Shown: piece after piece, positions 48,157 through 55,822 of the stretch
Numbering within the stretch: the first letter of the stretch is position 1
Layout of the letters: each line of letters begins with the position of its first letter
NCBI RefSeq assembly: GCF_029027965.1
Contig: NZ_CP119082.1
Location: 1,096,001-1,160,000 of the forward strand
Origin: Paracoccus sp. S3-43
Lineage (GTDB): Bacteria > Pseudomonadota > Alphaproteobacteria > Rhodobacterales > Rhodobacteraceae
Reading direction: 5' to 3'
DNA length: 64,000 bases
Made by a program: the position numbers and the translations under genes
The notes under the pieces: generated by a model
The model's input: the letters and a program-made list of their open reading frames with translations, nothing else
What the model was told of the DNA's origin: nothing
Databases searched by the model: none

Positions 48157-48365
48157 CAGCGATCCCCGCGCGAGAAGCCAGCGAGCCCCGCCACGGGCAG
48201 CGGGCGGCTGAAGCCCGCGATGGCGCGCTCGATGGTCCGGATGCGGGCGAGCAGATCCTCGGCCGAGCCGTAATCCACCGACTTGCCGTCATAGCTGACG
48301 CGCGTCGTGCCGCTGGCATAGGCCCGGCGCAGCGCCGAAAGCTCGGTTTCCGTCCAGTCGATCAT
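48156..48365 (-). CDS. Head-tail connector gpW-like protein
   Basis: 69 residues: MIDWTETELSALRRAYASGTTRVSYDGKSV and GSAEDLLARIRTIERAI. This is the pattern of the small gpW family in alphaproteobacterial phages, needed to join heads to tails. The start at 48365 is preferred; an in-frame ATG at 48377 overlaps the terminase end. Its place between terminase and portal matches lambda (A-W-B). Confidence 0.88.
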   Translation of the reverse strand: MIDWTETELSALRRAYASGTTRVSYDGKSVDYGSAEDLLARIRTIERAIAGFSRPLPVAGLAGFSRGDR

Positions 48366-48367
48366 GT

Positions 48368-50371
48368 TCAGAACCATCCCTCCCGCCGCCCGAGCCAGTC
48401 GGAGCGGCGCTTGCCCTGCGGGGCCTGTCCCGGCCGGTTGATCTGCCCGGCGGGATCGGTGTCGGTGGGGGCGGCCCCGAGCTGATCCTCGAGGTCGCGC
48501 CATTTCTCGTCGGGCCAGCGGTCCGCGCCCGCGATCCAGGCGGCTGCGCGGGCGTAGACCCGGCAATCCAGCGCCTCGTTGCGCTCGCGCAGCTTCTGCC
48601 ATTCCAGCCGGGCGAAGCCGCGCTTGGTGCGCACCGTCACCAGCTGCTCGGCCACGAACTGCTTCAGCCATTCGTTCTCGACCCAGTGCGGCAGGTGCAC
48701 CGAGCCGGGCGGGAACGCCGCCCCGTCGGCCATCTCCTCCTCGGTCGGGCGTGCCAGCCGCAGGAAGCGGTAGGTTTCGGCCTTGAAGGTCGAGACCGCC
48801 ACGGTCCAGAGCCGCGCCCCGCGCCGCAGGCGTTTGCCGCCCTCGGTCGCGTCGACAAAGGTCGGCCCCGACACCGGGCTCGAGCGGTTGAACCCCTCGA
48901 CGCCCTTGACCGGCGACACCTGCGCGAAGCCTTGCGCCCGCGACCAGGAATAGACCGCCGGGGCCTCGTAGCCGGTGTCGATGGCGAGCCGCGCGATCCT
49001 GAGATGCGCGCGGCGTTCATGCGGCCAGGACCTGTCCAGCAGCGCGGTCAGCTCCGACCAGGCGTCGTGCCGGTCGGGCCCGCCCTCGATGACGACGTGA
49101 TCGACGAGCCAGCTTTCCAAGCCGCGACCCCAGGCCCAGACATCGACCTCGATCCGGTCCTTCTGCACGTCGGCTCCGGCTGTCAGGAACAACCCGCCTG
49201 CTGGCACCGTGCCGGATTTCCAGCGTTCGCGCCGGTCGTAGAGCCGCTGCCAGTCGGGCGCTTCCCCGGTCTCGACCCATGTCTCGCCGAGGATCGTGTT
49301 GCGGAACGCCTTGATCGCCTCGTCCGACCCTTGGGCTGCTTCCCATGACCGCACGATCCGCTCCCAGCTCAGCCAGCCGATCGGCGAATAGAGCGCCGAA
49401 AGGTGATACCCGACCGTGGTCGGATCGGCGGCCGTGGCGGTCGCCCGCCATTCGCCGCCCTCCAGCATCGCCGTCTTGTGGTGTTCCGCGATTGCCGCGT
49501 CGCAGCCCTCGCAGTGATACTCGGCCGTCTCCGGGCGGCCCTTTTGCCAGCGCAGCCGGTCGAACTTCAGCCATTGTGCGTGGCCGCATTGTGGGCACGG
49601 CACGAAGAACCGACGCTGGTCGCTGGCCTCGTACTCGCGCTCGATGCGCGACAGCCCCCGGATCGTGGGCGTCGAGACCAGCAGCACCTTGCGCCGGTGG
49701 GCGAAGGTCAGGGAGCGCGCCTCGGCGAGCGTGACCGGATCGCCTTCCTCGTCGGCCGAGGCGGGATAGGCGTCGACCTCGTCGAGGAAGATGTAGCGCG
49801 CCGGGGTGGACCGAAGCCCGACCGCCGAGTTCGCGCCCGTCATGATCAGGATGCCGCCCGCGAACTCCTTCGAGAGCATCGTGTTGCCCGCATCGCGGGA
49901 TCGCGCGGGCTTCACCCGCTCCCGCAGCTCTGGGCTTTCATCGATCAGCGGGTCGATGCGCTGGCGCGAGTTGCGCTTGGCCAGTTCCACGGTCGGCTGG
50001 ACCGCCAGCATCGGACCCGGCGCCTGGTGGATCGCGAACCCGATCCAGTTGTTGCCCGCCTCGGTCGCGCCGACCTGCGCCGCCTTCATGAACACGATCC
50101 GCTGCGTGGGATCCCCCGGCGACAGCCGGTCCATGATCTCGCGCATGTAGGGCGTGCGCACCGTGCGGTATCGCCCGGGCTCGGCTGAAGCCCGCCCCGA
50201 GAGCATCCGGTGCCGGTCCGCCCATTCCGAAACGGTCAGGTCCGGGTCGGGCCGCAACCCGTTGCCCCAGGCGCGGAGGATCTCGCCCGCGCCGTCGAAG
50301 TCGATCAGGCCATCATCGTCACCGGAAGTCGGGCCGGACCTCGGCGAGTTCGTCGAGGTGGGCGCGTACAT
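48368..50371 (-). CDS. Terminase large subunit, lambda gpA family
   Basis: 667 residues. The packaging ATPase motif region is FMKAAQVGATEAGNN, with Walker B YIFLDEVDAYP, a zinc-ribbon-like CPQCGH/CEGC pair, and the C-terminal nuclease domain with AIDTGYEAPAVYSW. GpA terminases cut concatemers at cos sites and drive packaging. The start at 50371 overlaps the small subunit by 53 nt; a later start is possible since homology begins at LIDFDGAGEILRAWG. Confidence 0.95.
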   Translation of the reverse strand: MYAPTSTNSPRSGPTSGDDDGLIDFDGAGEILRAWGNGLRPDPDLTVSEWADRHRMLSGRASAEPGRYRTVRTPYMREIMDRLSPGDPTQRIVFMKAAQVGATEAGNNWIGFAIHQAPGPMLAVQPTVELAKRNSRQRIDPLIDESPELRERVKPARSRDAGNTMLSKEFAGGILIMTGANSAVGLRSTPARYIFLDEVDAYPASADEEGDPVTLAEARSLTFAHRRKVLLVSTPTIRGLSRIEREYEASDQRRFFVPCPQCGHAQWLKFDRLRWQKGRPETAEYHCEGCDAAIAEHHKTAMLEGGEWRATATAADPTTVGYHLSALYSPIGWLSWERIVRSWEAAQGSDEAIKAFRNTILGETWVETGEAPDWQRLYDRRERWKSGTVPAGGLFLTAGADVQKDRIEVDVWAWGRGLESWLVDHVVIEGGPDRHDAWSELTALLDRSWPHERRAHLRIARLAIDTGYEAPAVYSWSRAQGFAQVSPVKGVEGFNRSSPVSGPTFVDATEGGKRLRRGARLWTVAVSTFKAETYRFLRLARPTEEEMADGAAFPPGSVHLPHWVENEWLKQFVAEQLVTVRTKRGFARLEWQKLRERNEALDCRVYARAAAWIAGADRWPDEKWRDLEDQLGAAPTDTDPAGQINRPGQAPQGKRRSDWLGRREGWF

Positions 50372-50915
50372 GTTTCTCCAGGACCTTCTGCATCGCGGCT
50401 GGCTCCACGGTGATCTGCTGGCCGGTCACGTCGGCGCACGAGGCTGACAGTTCGGCCGCCATCAGCGCCGCCGCGCGTGCAGGCCAGTTCACCCACGCGT
50501 CCCGTTCCTCCCGCGCCAGCCGGAACACCAGCGCCAGCGCGCGGGCCCGCTCGATCAACTCCCCCTTCAGCTTCTGGAGCCGGATGCGCCGCTCCTGCGC
50601 TTTCAGCACCTCGTTCGCGGTCTTCGCCTGCAGGAAGGTCGTGCCGCCGCCGACGGCCGGGACTGCCAGCCCCTGTTCACGCAGCGTGTCGCCAACAGCG
50701 GCCACGGCCGCCTCGGGGACGGGCTTCAGCTTCGGCGTGGGCGGCTTGCGGGTCTTGGACGGGTCGGTCGTCTCGGCACGTCTGGCGTCGCTGGCGGCCG
50801 CGTTGATGCTGCCGTCGGGATAGAGGACCAGCCGCTCGGCGGCCTTGGCCTTCTGGATCGCGCCCCGCGACAGCCCGACATGCGCGGCGTACTGGCGCTC
50901 GCTCATGCCCTGCAT
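50319..50915 (-). CDS. Terminase small subunit (Nu1-like)
   Basis: 198 residues. The N-terminal winged-helix-like DNA-binding region MSERQYAAHVGLSRGAIQKAKAAERLVLYPDGSINAA is typical of Nu1-type small terminase subunits. The C-terminal helix (AMQKVLEKHVRAHLDELAEV) may contact the large subunit. ATG at 50915, with GGAG upstream; an ATG at 50906 is an alternative. Confidence 0.85.
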   Translation of the reverse strand: MQGMSERQYAAHVGLSRGAIQKAKAAERLVLYPDGSINAAASDARRAETTDPSKTRKPPTPKLKPVPEAAVAAVGDTLREQGLAVPAVGGGTTFLQAKTANEVLKAQERRIRLQKLKGELIERARALALVFRLAREERDAWVNWPARAAALMAAELSASCADVTGQQITVEPAAMQKVLEKHVRAHLDELAEVRPDFR

Positions 50916-50947
50916 CGACGGCTCCGATTATCTATCGAAATCATGTT

Positions 50948-50964
50948 CTTATCGAGTTGATAAG
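50948..50964. promoter_or_regulatory. Inverted repeat in divergent promoter region of the prophage
   Basis: CTTATC (50948-50953) and GATAAG (50959-50964) flank GAGTT. It lies in the 111-nt gap between the leftward packaging genes and the rightward small genes, in AT-rich DNA. A promoter/operator role is likely but unproven. Confidence 0.4.
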
Positions 50965-51026
50965 CAGCGCGACCGGAGCGAACGTCCGTTCAGAAGGACG
51001 ATGCAACTCACCAAGGAGCCATCACG

Positions 51027-51299
51027 ATGACCACGCGCCTGAACCCGATCACCACCCCGCGCCACGAACTCCGCGCCGAGAAGGCGCGCCGGAATAAGGA
51101 AGCCGCGCTCGCGGCCTTCATCGGCAAGAAGGCCGAGATCGACGAGATGCTCGCCCGGCTGCAGACGCTGAGCGACGACCACTTCAACGCCCACCCCGAC
51201 GAGATCAACTGGGGCCATGTCGGCACCCTCGAACACTACGCCAGCCTCCTGAAGCGCATCACCGACAGCGCCTTCGGCGAGGGCGAGCACGCCCGCTGA
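51027..51299 (+). CDS. Small hypothetical phage protein on the plus strand
   Basis: 90 residues, charged and helical: RHELRAEKARRNKEAALAAFIGKKAEIDEMLARLQTL then DEINWGHVGTLEHYASLLKRI. AAGGAG lies upstream of the ATG. It is one of two plus-strand genes in an otherwise minus-strand phage; with its neighbour it may be a cargo or regulatory pair. No known domain recognised. Confidence 0.7.
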   Translation: MTTRLNPITTPRHELRAEKARRNKEAALAAFIGKKAEIDEMLARLQTLSDDHFNAHPDEINWGHVGTLEHYASLLKRITDSAFGEGEHAR

Positions 51300-51394
51300 T
51301 CTCCGGCACTGCCGGAACTCCCGCCGCGCGCCCTGCGCGGCTCGGGGTCGTAGGAGGCGCCGCATGACGCGGGCCCGAATACGGAGACGATCCC

Positions 51395-51967
51395 ATGACC
51401 AAGCTTTCTGACACCCAAGCCATCATCCTCAGCGCCGCCGCACAGCGCGAGGACCGCATCGCACTGCCGCTGCCCGAGAGCCTGCGCGGCGGCGCCGCTG
51501 CCAAGGTGGTCGGCGCGATGCTCGCGAAGAACTTCCTGCAGGAGGTCGACGCCGACACGCGCAAGGGCGAGCTTATGTGGCGCGAGACCGGAGACGGCCA
51601 CGGCGTCACGCTGGTTGCCACCGACGCGGGCCTTGCCGCCATCGGGATCGAGACCGAGGACGCGAACCCCGCGCCTGCGGGCGCGACGGACGCGCCTACC
51701 GAGGAGGCCGCGCCGGACACCCCCACCGTAGCCGAAACCGCGCCCAAGACGCGCACACCGCGCGAGGGCACCAAGCAGGCCACGCTGATCGCCATGCTGC
51801 GCGCACCGGACGGCGCGACCATCGAGGAGATCATGGCCGCGACGGGCTGGCAGTCGCACACGGTGCGCGGCGCGATGGCGGGGGCGCTGAAGAAGAAGCT
51901 CGGGCTCGAGGTGACCTCGGAGAAGGTCGAGGATCGGGGGCGCGTGTACAAACTCCCCGCCGCCTGA
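51395..51967 (+). CDS. DUF3489 domain protein
   Basis: 190 residues. The N terminus (TKLSDTQAIILSAAAQREDRIALPLPESLRGGAAAKVV) and the C-terminal winged-helix-like part (GTKQATLIAMLRAPDGATIEEIMAATGWQSHTVRGAMAGALKKKLG) are DUF3489, probably DNA binding. An acidic Ala/Pro/Thr linker joins them (about 85-125). It is found in many prophages and plasmids; it may regulate the adjacent leftward genes. It ends near a symmetric hairpin (51992-52018). Confidence 0.82.
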   Translation: MTKLSDTQAIILSAAAQREDRIALPLPESLRGGAAAKVVGAMLAKNFLQEVDADTRKGELMWRETGDGHGVTLVATDAGLAAIGIETEDANPAPAGATDAPTEEAAPDTPTVAETAPKTRTPREGTKQATLIAMLRAPDGATIEEIMAATGWQSHTVRGAMAGALKKKLGLEVTSEKVEDRGRVYKLPAA

Positions 51968-51991
51968 CGCGCCGGACCCCGACAAGCTGAT

Positions 51992-52018
51992 GACCGCCGT
52001 CCCTACGGGGCGGCGGTC
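51992..52018. terminator. Bidirectional hairpin between convergent genes
   Basis: GACCGCCG (51992-51999) pairs with CGGCGGTC (52011-52018), extendable through TCCC/GGGG to about 12 bp. It sits between the DUF3489 gene and the convergent DUF7220 gene. No T run, so termination is inferred from location. Confidence 0.55.
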
Positions 52019-52020
52019 GA

Positions 52021-52245
52021 TCATTTGGCGCTCCGCATCCGGATCGCCTCGAACACCCGCCGCAAGGCGAAGGAACGGGCGATCGAGACGACGGTGAAAA
52101 TGGCGCCCATCTTCAGGTTCTGCGCCAGCGTCGTGTGCAGCCCGAAGATCGGGAAGATCAGGATCTGCGTCACGACCGCGACGCCGTAGCCGACGATCAC
52201 GTTGGCGACGGACTCGACCAGCGACATGAGGCGGGTCTGCTTCAT
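52021..52245 (-). CDS. Small membrane protein, DUF7220-like
   Basis: 74 residues. RLMSLVESVANVIVGYGVAVVTQILIFPIFG and then KMGAIFTVVSIARSFALRRVFEAI give two transmembrane helices and a basic C terminus. This small protein recurs in alphaproteobacterial prophages; its function is unknown. Its start overlaps the stop of the second-frame methyltransferase-region ORF (ATGA at 52242-52245). Confidence 0.7.
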   Translation of the reverse strand: MKQTRLMSLVESVANVIVGYGVAVVTQILIFPIFGLHTTLAQNLKMGAIFTVVSIARSFALRRVFEAIRMRSAK

Positions 52246-53432
52246 GCCGCTGCCTCATCCATCGGCCAGCAGTTCAGCCGCGAGAGTTCGCAGCGCATGC
52301 GCCGCAACCAAGGGGACCACGCCGTTGCCACAGAGGCGAAGCCGGTCCACCCGGTGGGCCAACCCATCAGTGCCTCGACGAACAGCGGGTTCAAGGTCCG
52401 GCGCGGCTCGGAGGTATCGCTCCCAGCCATCGGCGTCACCAGGACCTGGCGGCCAAGCAGGCCGTTCACCGGCGTGTTCGCGAGTGTCGTCGCCCCGTCC
52501 TTGTGATCCCGCGCCGTCGGCGTCATCCACAATCCCACCGCATGGGTCAGATCGGCCGTCTTGCGGTTGCCCGCGCTCGGCTTGCAGCCGTCGTTCGCCA
52601 TCGGCGTCGGCCAGTCCCGCGCCATGCGGTCCAGACCCTTCTCGTCTCGTCGTTCGCCGCCCCGGCTGCGGAAACTGTCGGTCTGCGGCGTGGGCCACAT
52701 CGCAGCCGTGGTCGCCAGGTTCATGCCGTGCTGGCCCGCTTTCTGCGACGGCGTCGGTATTGTCTGCCTGTTCTCGTTGGCGCTGGCCCTTGGCGTCGGC
52801 CAGAGCCGCAGCAGTTCCGTCCGGTTCCCGCCACTCGACCGGGTGCCAGAGCAGGCGCGCGGGGTCGGCCAGCTCGTCCCCTTCGCGGATGGCGAGGATG
52901 AAGAGCCGCTCGCGCTTGTGGGGCGCGCCGACTTCCGCCGCCGTGAAGAGGCCTGCCGCAAGGCGGTAGCCCATGCCGACCAGTCCTGCGGCGACTTCGG
53001 GGAAGCCGAGGCGGAGATGATGGGCGACATTCTCGAGAAACACGAAGGGCGGCTCGACCTCGCCGATGATGCGGGCGACATGCGGCCAGAGGTGGCGCGG
53101 GTCCTCCGCGCCCCGGCGCTTGCCCGCGACGGAGAACGGCTGGCACGGATAGCCCGCAGTGACGATGTCCACCGCGCCGCGCCACGGGCGGCCGTCGAAG
53201 GTTCCAACGTCGTCCCAGACAACAGCCCGATCCAGGGACGCATCTTCCATCCGCGCCACGAGAGTGGCTGCGGCGAAGGTTTCCCGTTCGACGTGGCCCA
53301 CAGCACGATATCCGGGGATGGCGATGGCGAGCCCGAGGTCGAGACCGCCTGCGCCGGAGCAGAGCGAGAGGCCGAAGAGGCATGCGTCTCCGGATCCGGA
53401 AGTGTCTCCGGAGGAAGGTAGAGCCAGGTCAT
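52242..53432 (-). CDS. Second-frame ORF overlapping dcm, with WPTP repeats and methyltransferase-type C terminus
   Basis: 396 residues open in the frame next to dcm. Its ATG (53432) is four bases from the dcm ATG (53436). Its C-terminal half carries repeated WPTPxA units (SWPTPRAC, LWPTPRASAN, MWPTPQTD, DWPTPMAND) and LNPLFVEALMGWPTGWTGFA, a sequence typical of C-terminal regions of phage DNA methyltransferases. Its TGA overlaps the DUF7220 start (ATGA). The N-terminal half looks like a Ser/Arg-rich shadow of dcm. Either both frames are expressed, or one recent frameshift split a single gene, or this is an overprinted ORF. Confidence 0.4.
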   Translation of the reverse strand: MTWLYLPPETLPDPETHASSASRSAPAQAVSTSGSPSPSPDIVLWATSNGKPSPQPLSWRGWKMRPWIGLLSGTTLEPSTAARGAARWTSSLRAIRASRSPSRASAGARRTRATSGRMSPASSARSSRPSCFSRMSPIISASASPKSPQDWSAWATALRQASSRRRKSARPTSASGSSSSPSAKGTSWPTPRACSGTRSSGGNRTELLRLWPTPRASANENRQTIPTPSQKAGQHGMNLATTAAMWPTPQTDSFRSRGGERRDEKGLDRMARDWPTPMANDGCKPSAGNRKTADLTHAVGLWMTPTARDHKDGATTLANTPVNGLLGRQVLVTPMAGSDTSEPRRTLNPLFVEALMGWPTGWTGFASVATAWSPWLRRMRCELSRLNCWPMDEAAA

Positions 53433-53436
53433 GCAT
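52255..53436 (-). CDS. DNA cytosine-5 methyltransferase (Dcm family)
   Basis: 393 residues. Motif I LFGLSLCSGAGGLDLG (about 20-35), motif IV GYPCQPFSVAG with catalytic C98, motif VI FLENV (134-138), RERLFILA (VIII region), and the C-terminal motif X LCGNGVVPLVAAHALRTL. It methylates C5 of cytosine, probably as phage DNA protection. The part between motif VIII and motif X, about 160 residues, is rich in repeated ADADG/REH-like low-complexity sequence and coincides with a second open frame. ATG at 53436 lies one base after the preceding stop. Confidence 0.88.
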   Translation of the reverse strand: MHDLALPSSGDTSGSGDACLFGLSLCSGAGGLDLGLAIAIPGYRAVGHVERETFAAATLVARMEDASLDRAVVWDDVGTFDGRPWRGAVDIVTAGYPCQPFSVAGKRRGAEDPRHLWPHVARIIGEVEPPFVFLENVAHHLRLGFPEVAAGLVGMGYRLAAGLFTAAEVGAPHKRERLFILAIREGDELADPARLLWHPVEWREPDGTAAALADAKGQRQREQADNTDAVAESGPARHEPGDHGCDVAHAADRQFPQPGRRTTRREGSGPHGAGLADADGERRLQAERGQPQDGRSDPCGGIVDDADGAGSQGRGDDTREHAGERPAWPPGPGDADGWERYLRAAPDLEPAVRRGTDGLAHRVDRLRLCGNGVVPLVAAHALRTLAAELLADG

Positions 53437-53437
53437 G

Positions 53438-54832
53438 TCACGCGGCGGTCTTGCGCTTTCGCGCGGGTTCGGGAGCGGTGTCCGTGACCGGAGCGGCGTC
53501 CCTGTCCGAAACATCGGCGGGGGCTTCGGCGTCTTGGCCGAGCCGCTCCGTTCTCACCTGCGCGAAAGCCCGGCCATCGCCGTCGAGGATCGCCTCCTTG
53601 CCGGTTTCGGCCTGCCAGCGTTCGACGGCGACGTCGATGTAGGCCGGGCTGATCTCCATCGCGAAGACACGGCGGCCGTTGGCCTCGCCCGCCATGATCT
53701 GCGAGCCGGAGCCCGAGAACGGCTCGTAGCAAAGCCCGCCCCGCGCCACATGCTGGCGCATCGGGATCCCGAAAGCGTCGAGCGGCTTCGGCGTCGGGTG
53801 GTCGGGGCGCTCGTCCTTGGCAAAGCTGGGCAGCGCCCATGTCGACGGCAGCGTTTCCTCGGCCATCTTCGGCGGCCGGTTCGGGCGGCGCCAGCCCATG
53901 AAACAGGGCTCGTGTTTCCAGAGGTAATGCGAGCGGGTGAGAACCCCGCGGTCCTTCACCCAGATGATCTGCTGATGCACGAAGGCCCCCGCCTTCTCCC
54001 AGCAAGCCTCGAGCATCGCCTGGCGGCGCGAGGCGTGCCAGCAGTACCAGGCGGCATCCTCGGTGATCGCCTCGGCGACGGCCGCCGAGATGAACCCGTC
54101 GTAAAGCTCGGCGCCCTGCGAGCTGTCGTCCCAGGTCGTTCCATAGGACGCGGACCAGTCCTTGTTGCGGGTCGGATGGTTCGAGCCGTCGTAGTCGACG
54201 AGATAGGGCGGATCGGTCGCGAACAGGATCGCGCGCTCGCCATTCATCAGGCGGCGCACATCGGCCGCGCTGGTGCTGTCGCCGCAGAGGAGGCGATGGT
54301 CACCGAGGATCCACAGATCGCCCGTCCGCGACGCCGGGTTGCGCGGCGGCTCTGGAATGGTCACCGGCGGTACGGAGCCCCCGGCGCCACCCTCTTCACC
54401 GTCGTCTTCCGCGACGTAGGCCAGCAGCTTGTCCAACTCGCCGTCGGAGAACCCGACCAGCGACAGATCGAAATCCTCGGCCAAGAGGTCATTCAGTTCC
54501 GCCGACAGCAGCGCCTCGTCCCAGGTGCCGAGCTCGGTGAGCTTGTTGTCCGCGATCCGGTAGGCCCGGCGCTGCGCTTCGGTCAGATGCCCGAGGACGA
54601 TCACCGGCGCTTCGGTCAGACCCAGCTGTGTCGCGGCCAGCACCCGGCCGTGGCCGGCGATCAGCTCTCCGTCCTCTGCGACGAGGCAGGGCACGGTCCA
54701 GCCGAACTCGGCCATGCTGGCGGCGATCTTCGCGACCTGGTCCGCGCCATGCGCCTTCGCGTTCTTCGCGTAGGGCTGGAGCTTTGCCAGCGGCCAAGTC
54801 TCGATCGCATCCGGGGCGAAGCTCAGCGTCAT
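53438..54832 (-). CDS. ParB-domain DNA adenine/N4-cytosine methyltransferase
   Basis: 464 residues. The N-terminal ParB/Srx-like domain (about 12-90, with EDGELIAGHGRVLAA) is followed by a group beta amino-methyltransferase: catalytic DPPY (FATDPPYLVDYDG) and the SAM-binding FSGSGSQIMAGE. The C terminus is a charged, disordered tail. Expected to methylate N6-adenine or N4-cytosine of phage DNA. The start at 54832 (MTLSFAPDAIETW) fixes the ParB domain. It lies just before the dcm gene. Confidence 0.9.
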   Translation of the reverse strand: MTLSFAPDAIETWPLAKLQPYAKNAKAHGADQVAKIAASMAEFGWTVPCLVAEDGELIAGHGRVLAATQLGLTEAPVIVLGHLTEAQRRAYRIADNKLTELGTWDEALLSAELNDLLAEDFDLSLVGFSDGELDKLLAYVAEDDGEEGGAGGSVPPVTIPEPPRNPASRTGDLWILGDHRLLCGDSTSAADVRRLMNGERAILFATDPPYLVDYDGSNHPTRNKDWSASYGTTWDDSSQGAELYDGFISAAVAEAITEDAAWYCWHASRRQAMLEACWEKAGAFVHQQIIWVKDRGVLTRSHYLWKHEPCFMGWRRPNRPPKMAEETLPSTWALPSFAKDERPDHPTPKPLDAFGIPMRQHVARGGLCYEPFSGSGSQIMAGEANGRRVFAMEISPAYIDVAVERWQAETGKEAILDGDGRAFAQVRTERLGQDAEAPADVSDRDAAPVTDTAPEPARKRKTAA

Positions 54833-55248
54833 GGTGGACAAGGTTCCTCGGTGGGGTGGATGCCGGTGGCTTCCGGACTCCGGATGCCGGGCTGGACTCC
54901 AAGCGGGGTCCAGCGGCCACCAGCGGTGTCCGGTCGGAAGGCCAGCGTTCATTGGTGTTTGCGCAGGGCGCGGGTGGCTCCGGCTTCCGGGTGGCTTCCC
55001 AAAAATCCGGCCCTGTCGCTGGCGATGTTCCGCGCTTCGCCCGCCAGCATACGAATGTCGCCAGGAAGGAACCGGAAACTGCCGTGGGATGGACCCCCGC
55101 CGGACCCTCGCTGGATACCGGGGTCCAGAAGAGCCCCGTCAACGCAAAGGGGAGAGCGAGCTTTCCAGCGCACTCTCCCCATCTTGCCTTCGGAATAGCA
55201 CGATCATGTTGCAGATGTCGAAGGAAAAAGTGTTGCAACACATTGGAG
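54833..55248. other. 416-nt non-coding region with palindromes
   Basis: No gene I can support; a minus-strand frame (54949-55182, 77 codons) has no recognisable sequence. The right part holds the 12-bp palindrome GTGTTGCAACAC (55230-55241) and a second TGTTGCA at 55207. The left part has CTGGACTCC/GGGGTCCAG-type imperfect repeats. It lies directly before the methyltransferase gene and probably carries its promoter and operators. Confidence 0.5.
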
Positions 55249-55629
55249 TCACTGCGCATTCAGGCGCGCAGCGATCTTGGTCAGCGCCAGCTGCCAGCGA
55301 CGCCAGGCGGTCGTGCGGTCGCACCCCAGCTCGCCGCTGATCTGCTTCCACGGCACGCGGGCGGCACGAGACCAGACCAGCTTGCGCTCCGCCTCCTCGA
55401 TCCAGAGCACCCAGTCGAAGGTCTGCTCGAGCCGGGTGATTGCGGCGGCCGAGGGCCAGACCCGCATCGGCTGCGGCTCCATCGCCGCGATCTCGCGGCT
55501 GGTCCGCACGATGTCGGGCCAAGTGTTGAAATAGCCCTGCGCCTTCACCGGCGGCAGCTTGCGCAGGGTGCGGAACGCCTCCTCGAAATGATCGGCGACG
55601 CAGTCGGCGGTCCATTCGCGATCAGCCAT
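55249..55629 (-). CDS. DUF6362 family phage protein
   Basis: 126 residues, mainly helical. DREWTADCVADHFEEAFRTLRKLPPVKAQGYFNTWPDIVRTS and a C-terminal helix-turn-helix (WKQISGELGCDRTTAWRRWQLAL) suggest DNA binding. This family is common beside DNA metabolism genes of alphaproteobacterial prophages. The start at 55629 is chosen; the long upstream frame to 55722 is not supported. It may be an antiterminator or regulator of late genes. Confidence 0.78.
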   Translation of the reverse strand: MADREWTADCVADHFEEAFRTLRKLPPVKAQGYFNTWPDIVRTSREIAAMEPQPMRVWPSAAAITRLEQTFDWVLWIEEAERKLVWSRAARVPWKQISGELGCDRTTAWRRWQLALTKIAARLNAQ

Positions 55630-55822
55630 GGCGCGCCTCCCTGTCAGAGGGACGCGGGCCGTAGAGCCTCTCGCCCAGCTGGCGGACCAGTTCACGCTCG
55701 GGCCAGGTGAGGCGGTCGTCATCGGCGGAGACCGCGAGGACGCCCTGTTCCTGCCAGCCCTCGCGCTTGACCTGCTCGGGATCCCGGCGTCGGCCGCCGT
55801 AGCCGTGGGGGTGACATCTCAT
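55622..55822 (-). CDS. Small hypothetical phage protein
   Basis: 66 residues, basic N terminus (CHPHGYGGRRRDPEQVKREGW) and a C-terminal LTWPERELVRQLGERLYG helix. No known domain recognised. It begins in ATGA overlap with the upstream RuvC-like gene and ends overlapping the DUF6362 start, so it is likely translated. Confidence 0.6.
   Translation of the reverse strand: MRCHPHGYGGRRRDPEQVKREGWQEQGVLAVSADDDRLTWPERELVRQLGERLYGPRPSDREARHG

Noticed and set aside
44984..48273. Long plus-strand frames over capsid and portal genes
   Set aside because: Antisense shadows; the minus-strand frames have strong family matches.
54949..55182. 77-codon minus-strand frame in the gap before the methyltransferase
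   Set aside because: No clear start signal, no recognisable domain, composition like intergenic repeats.
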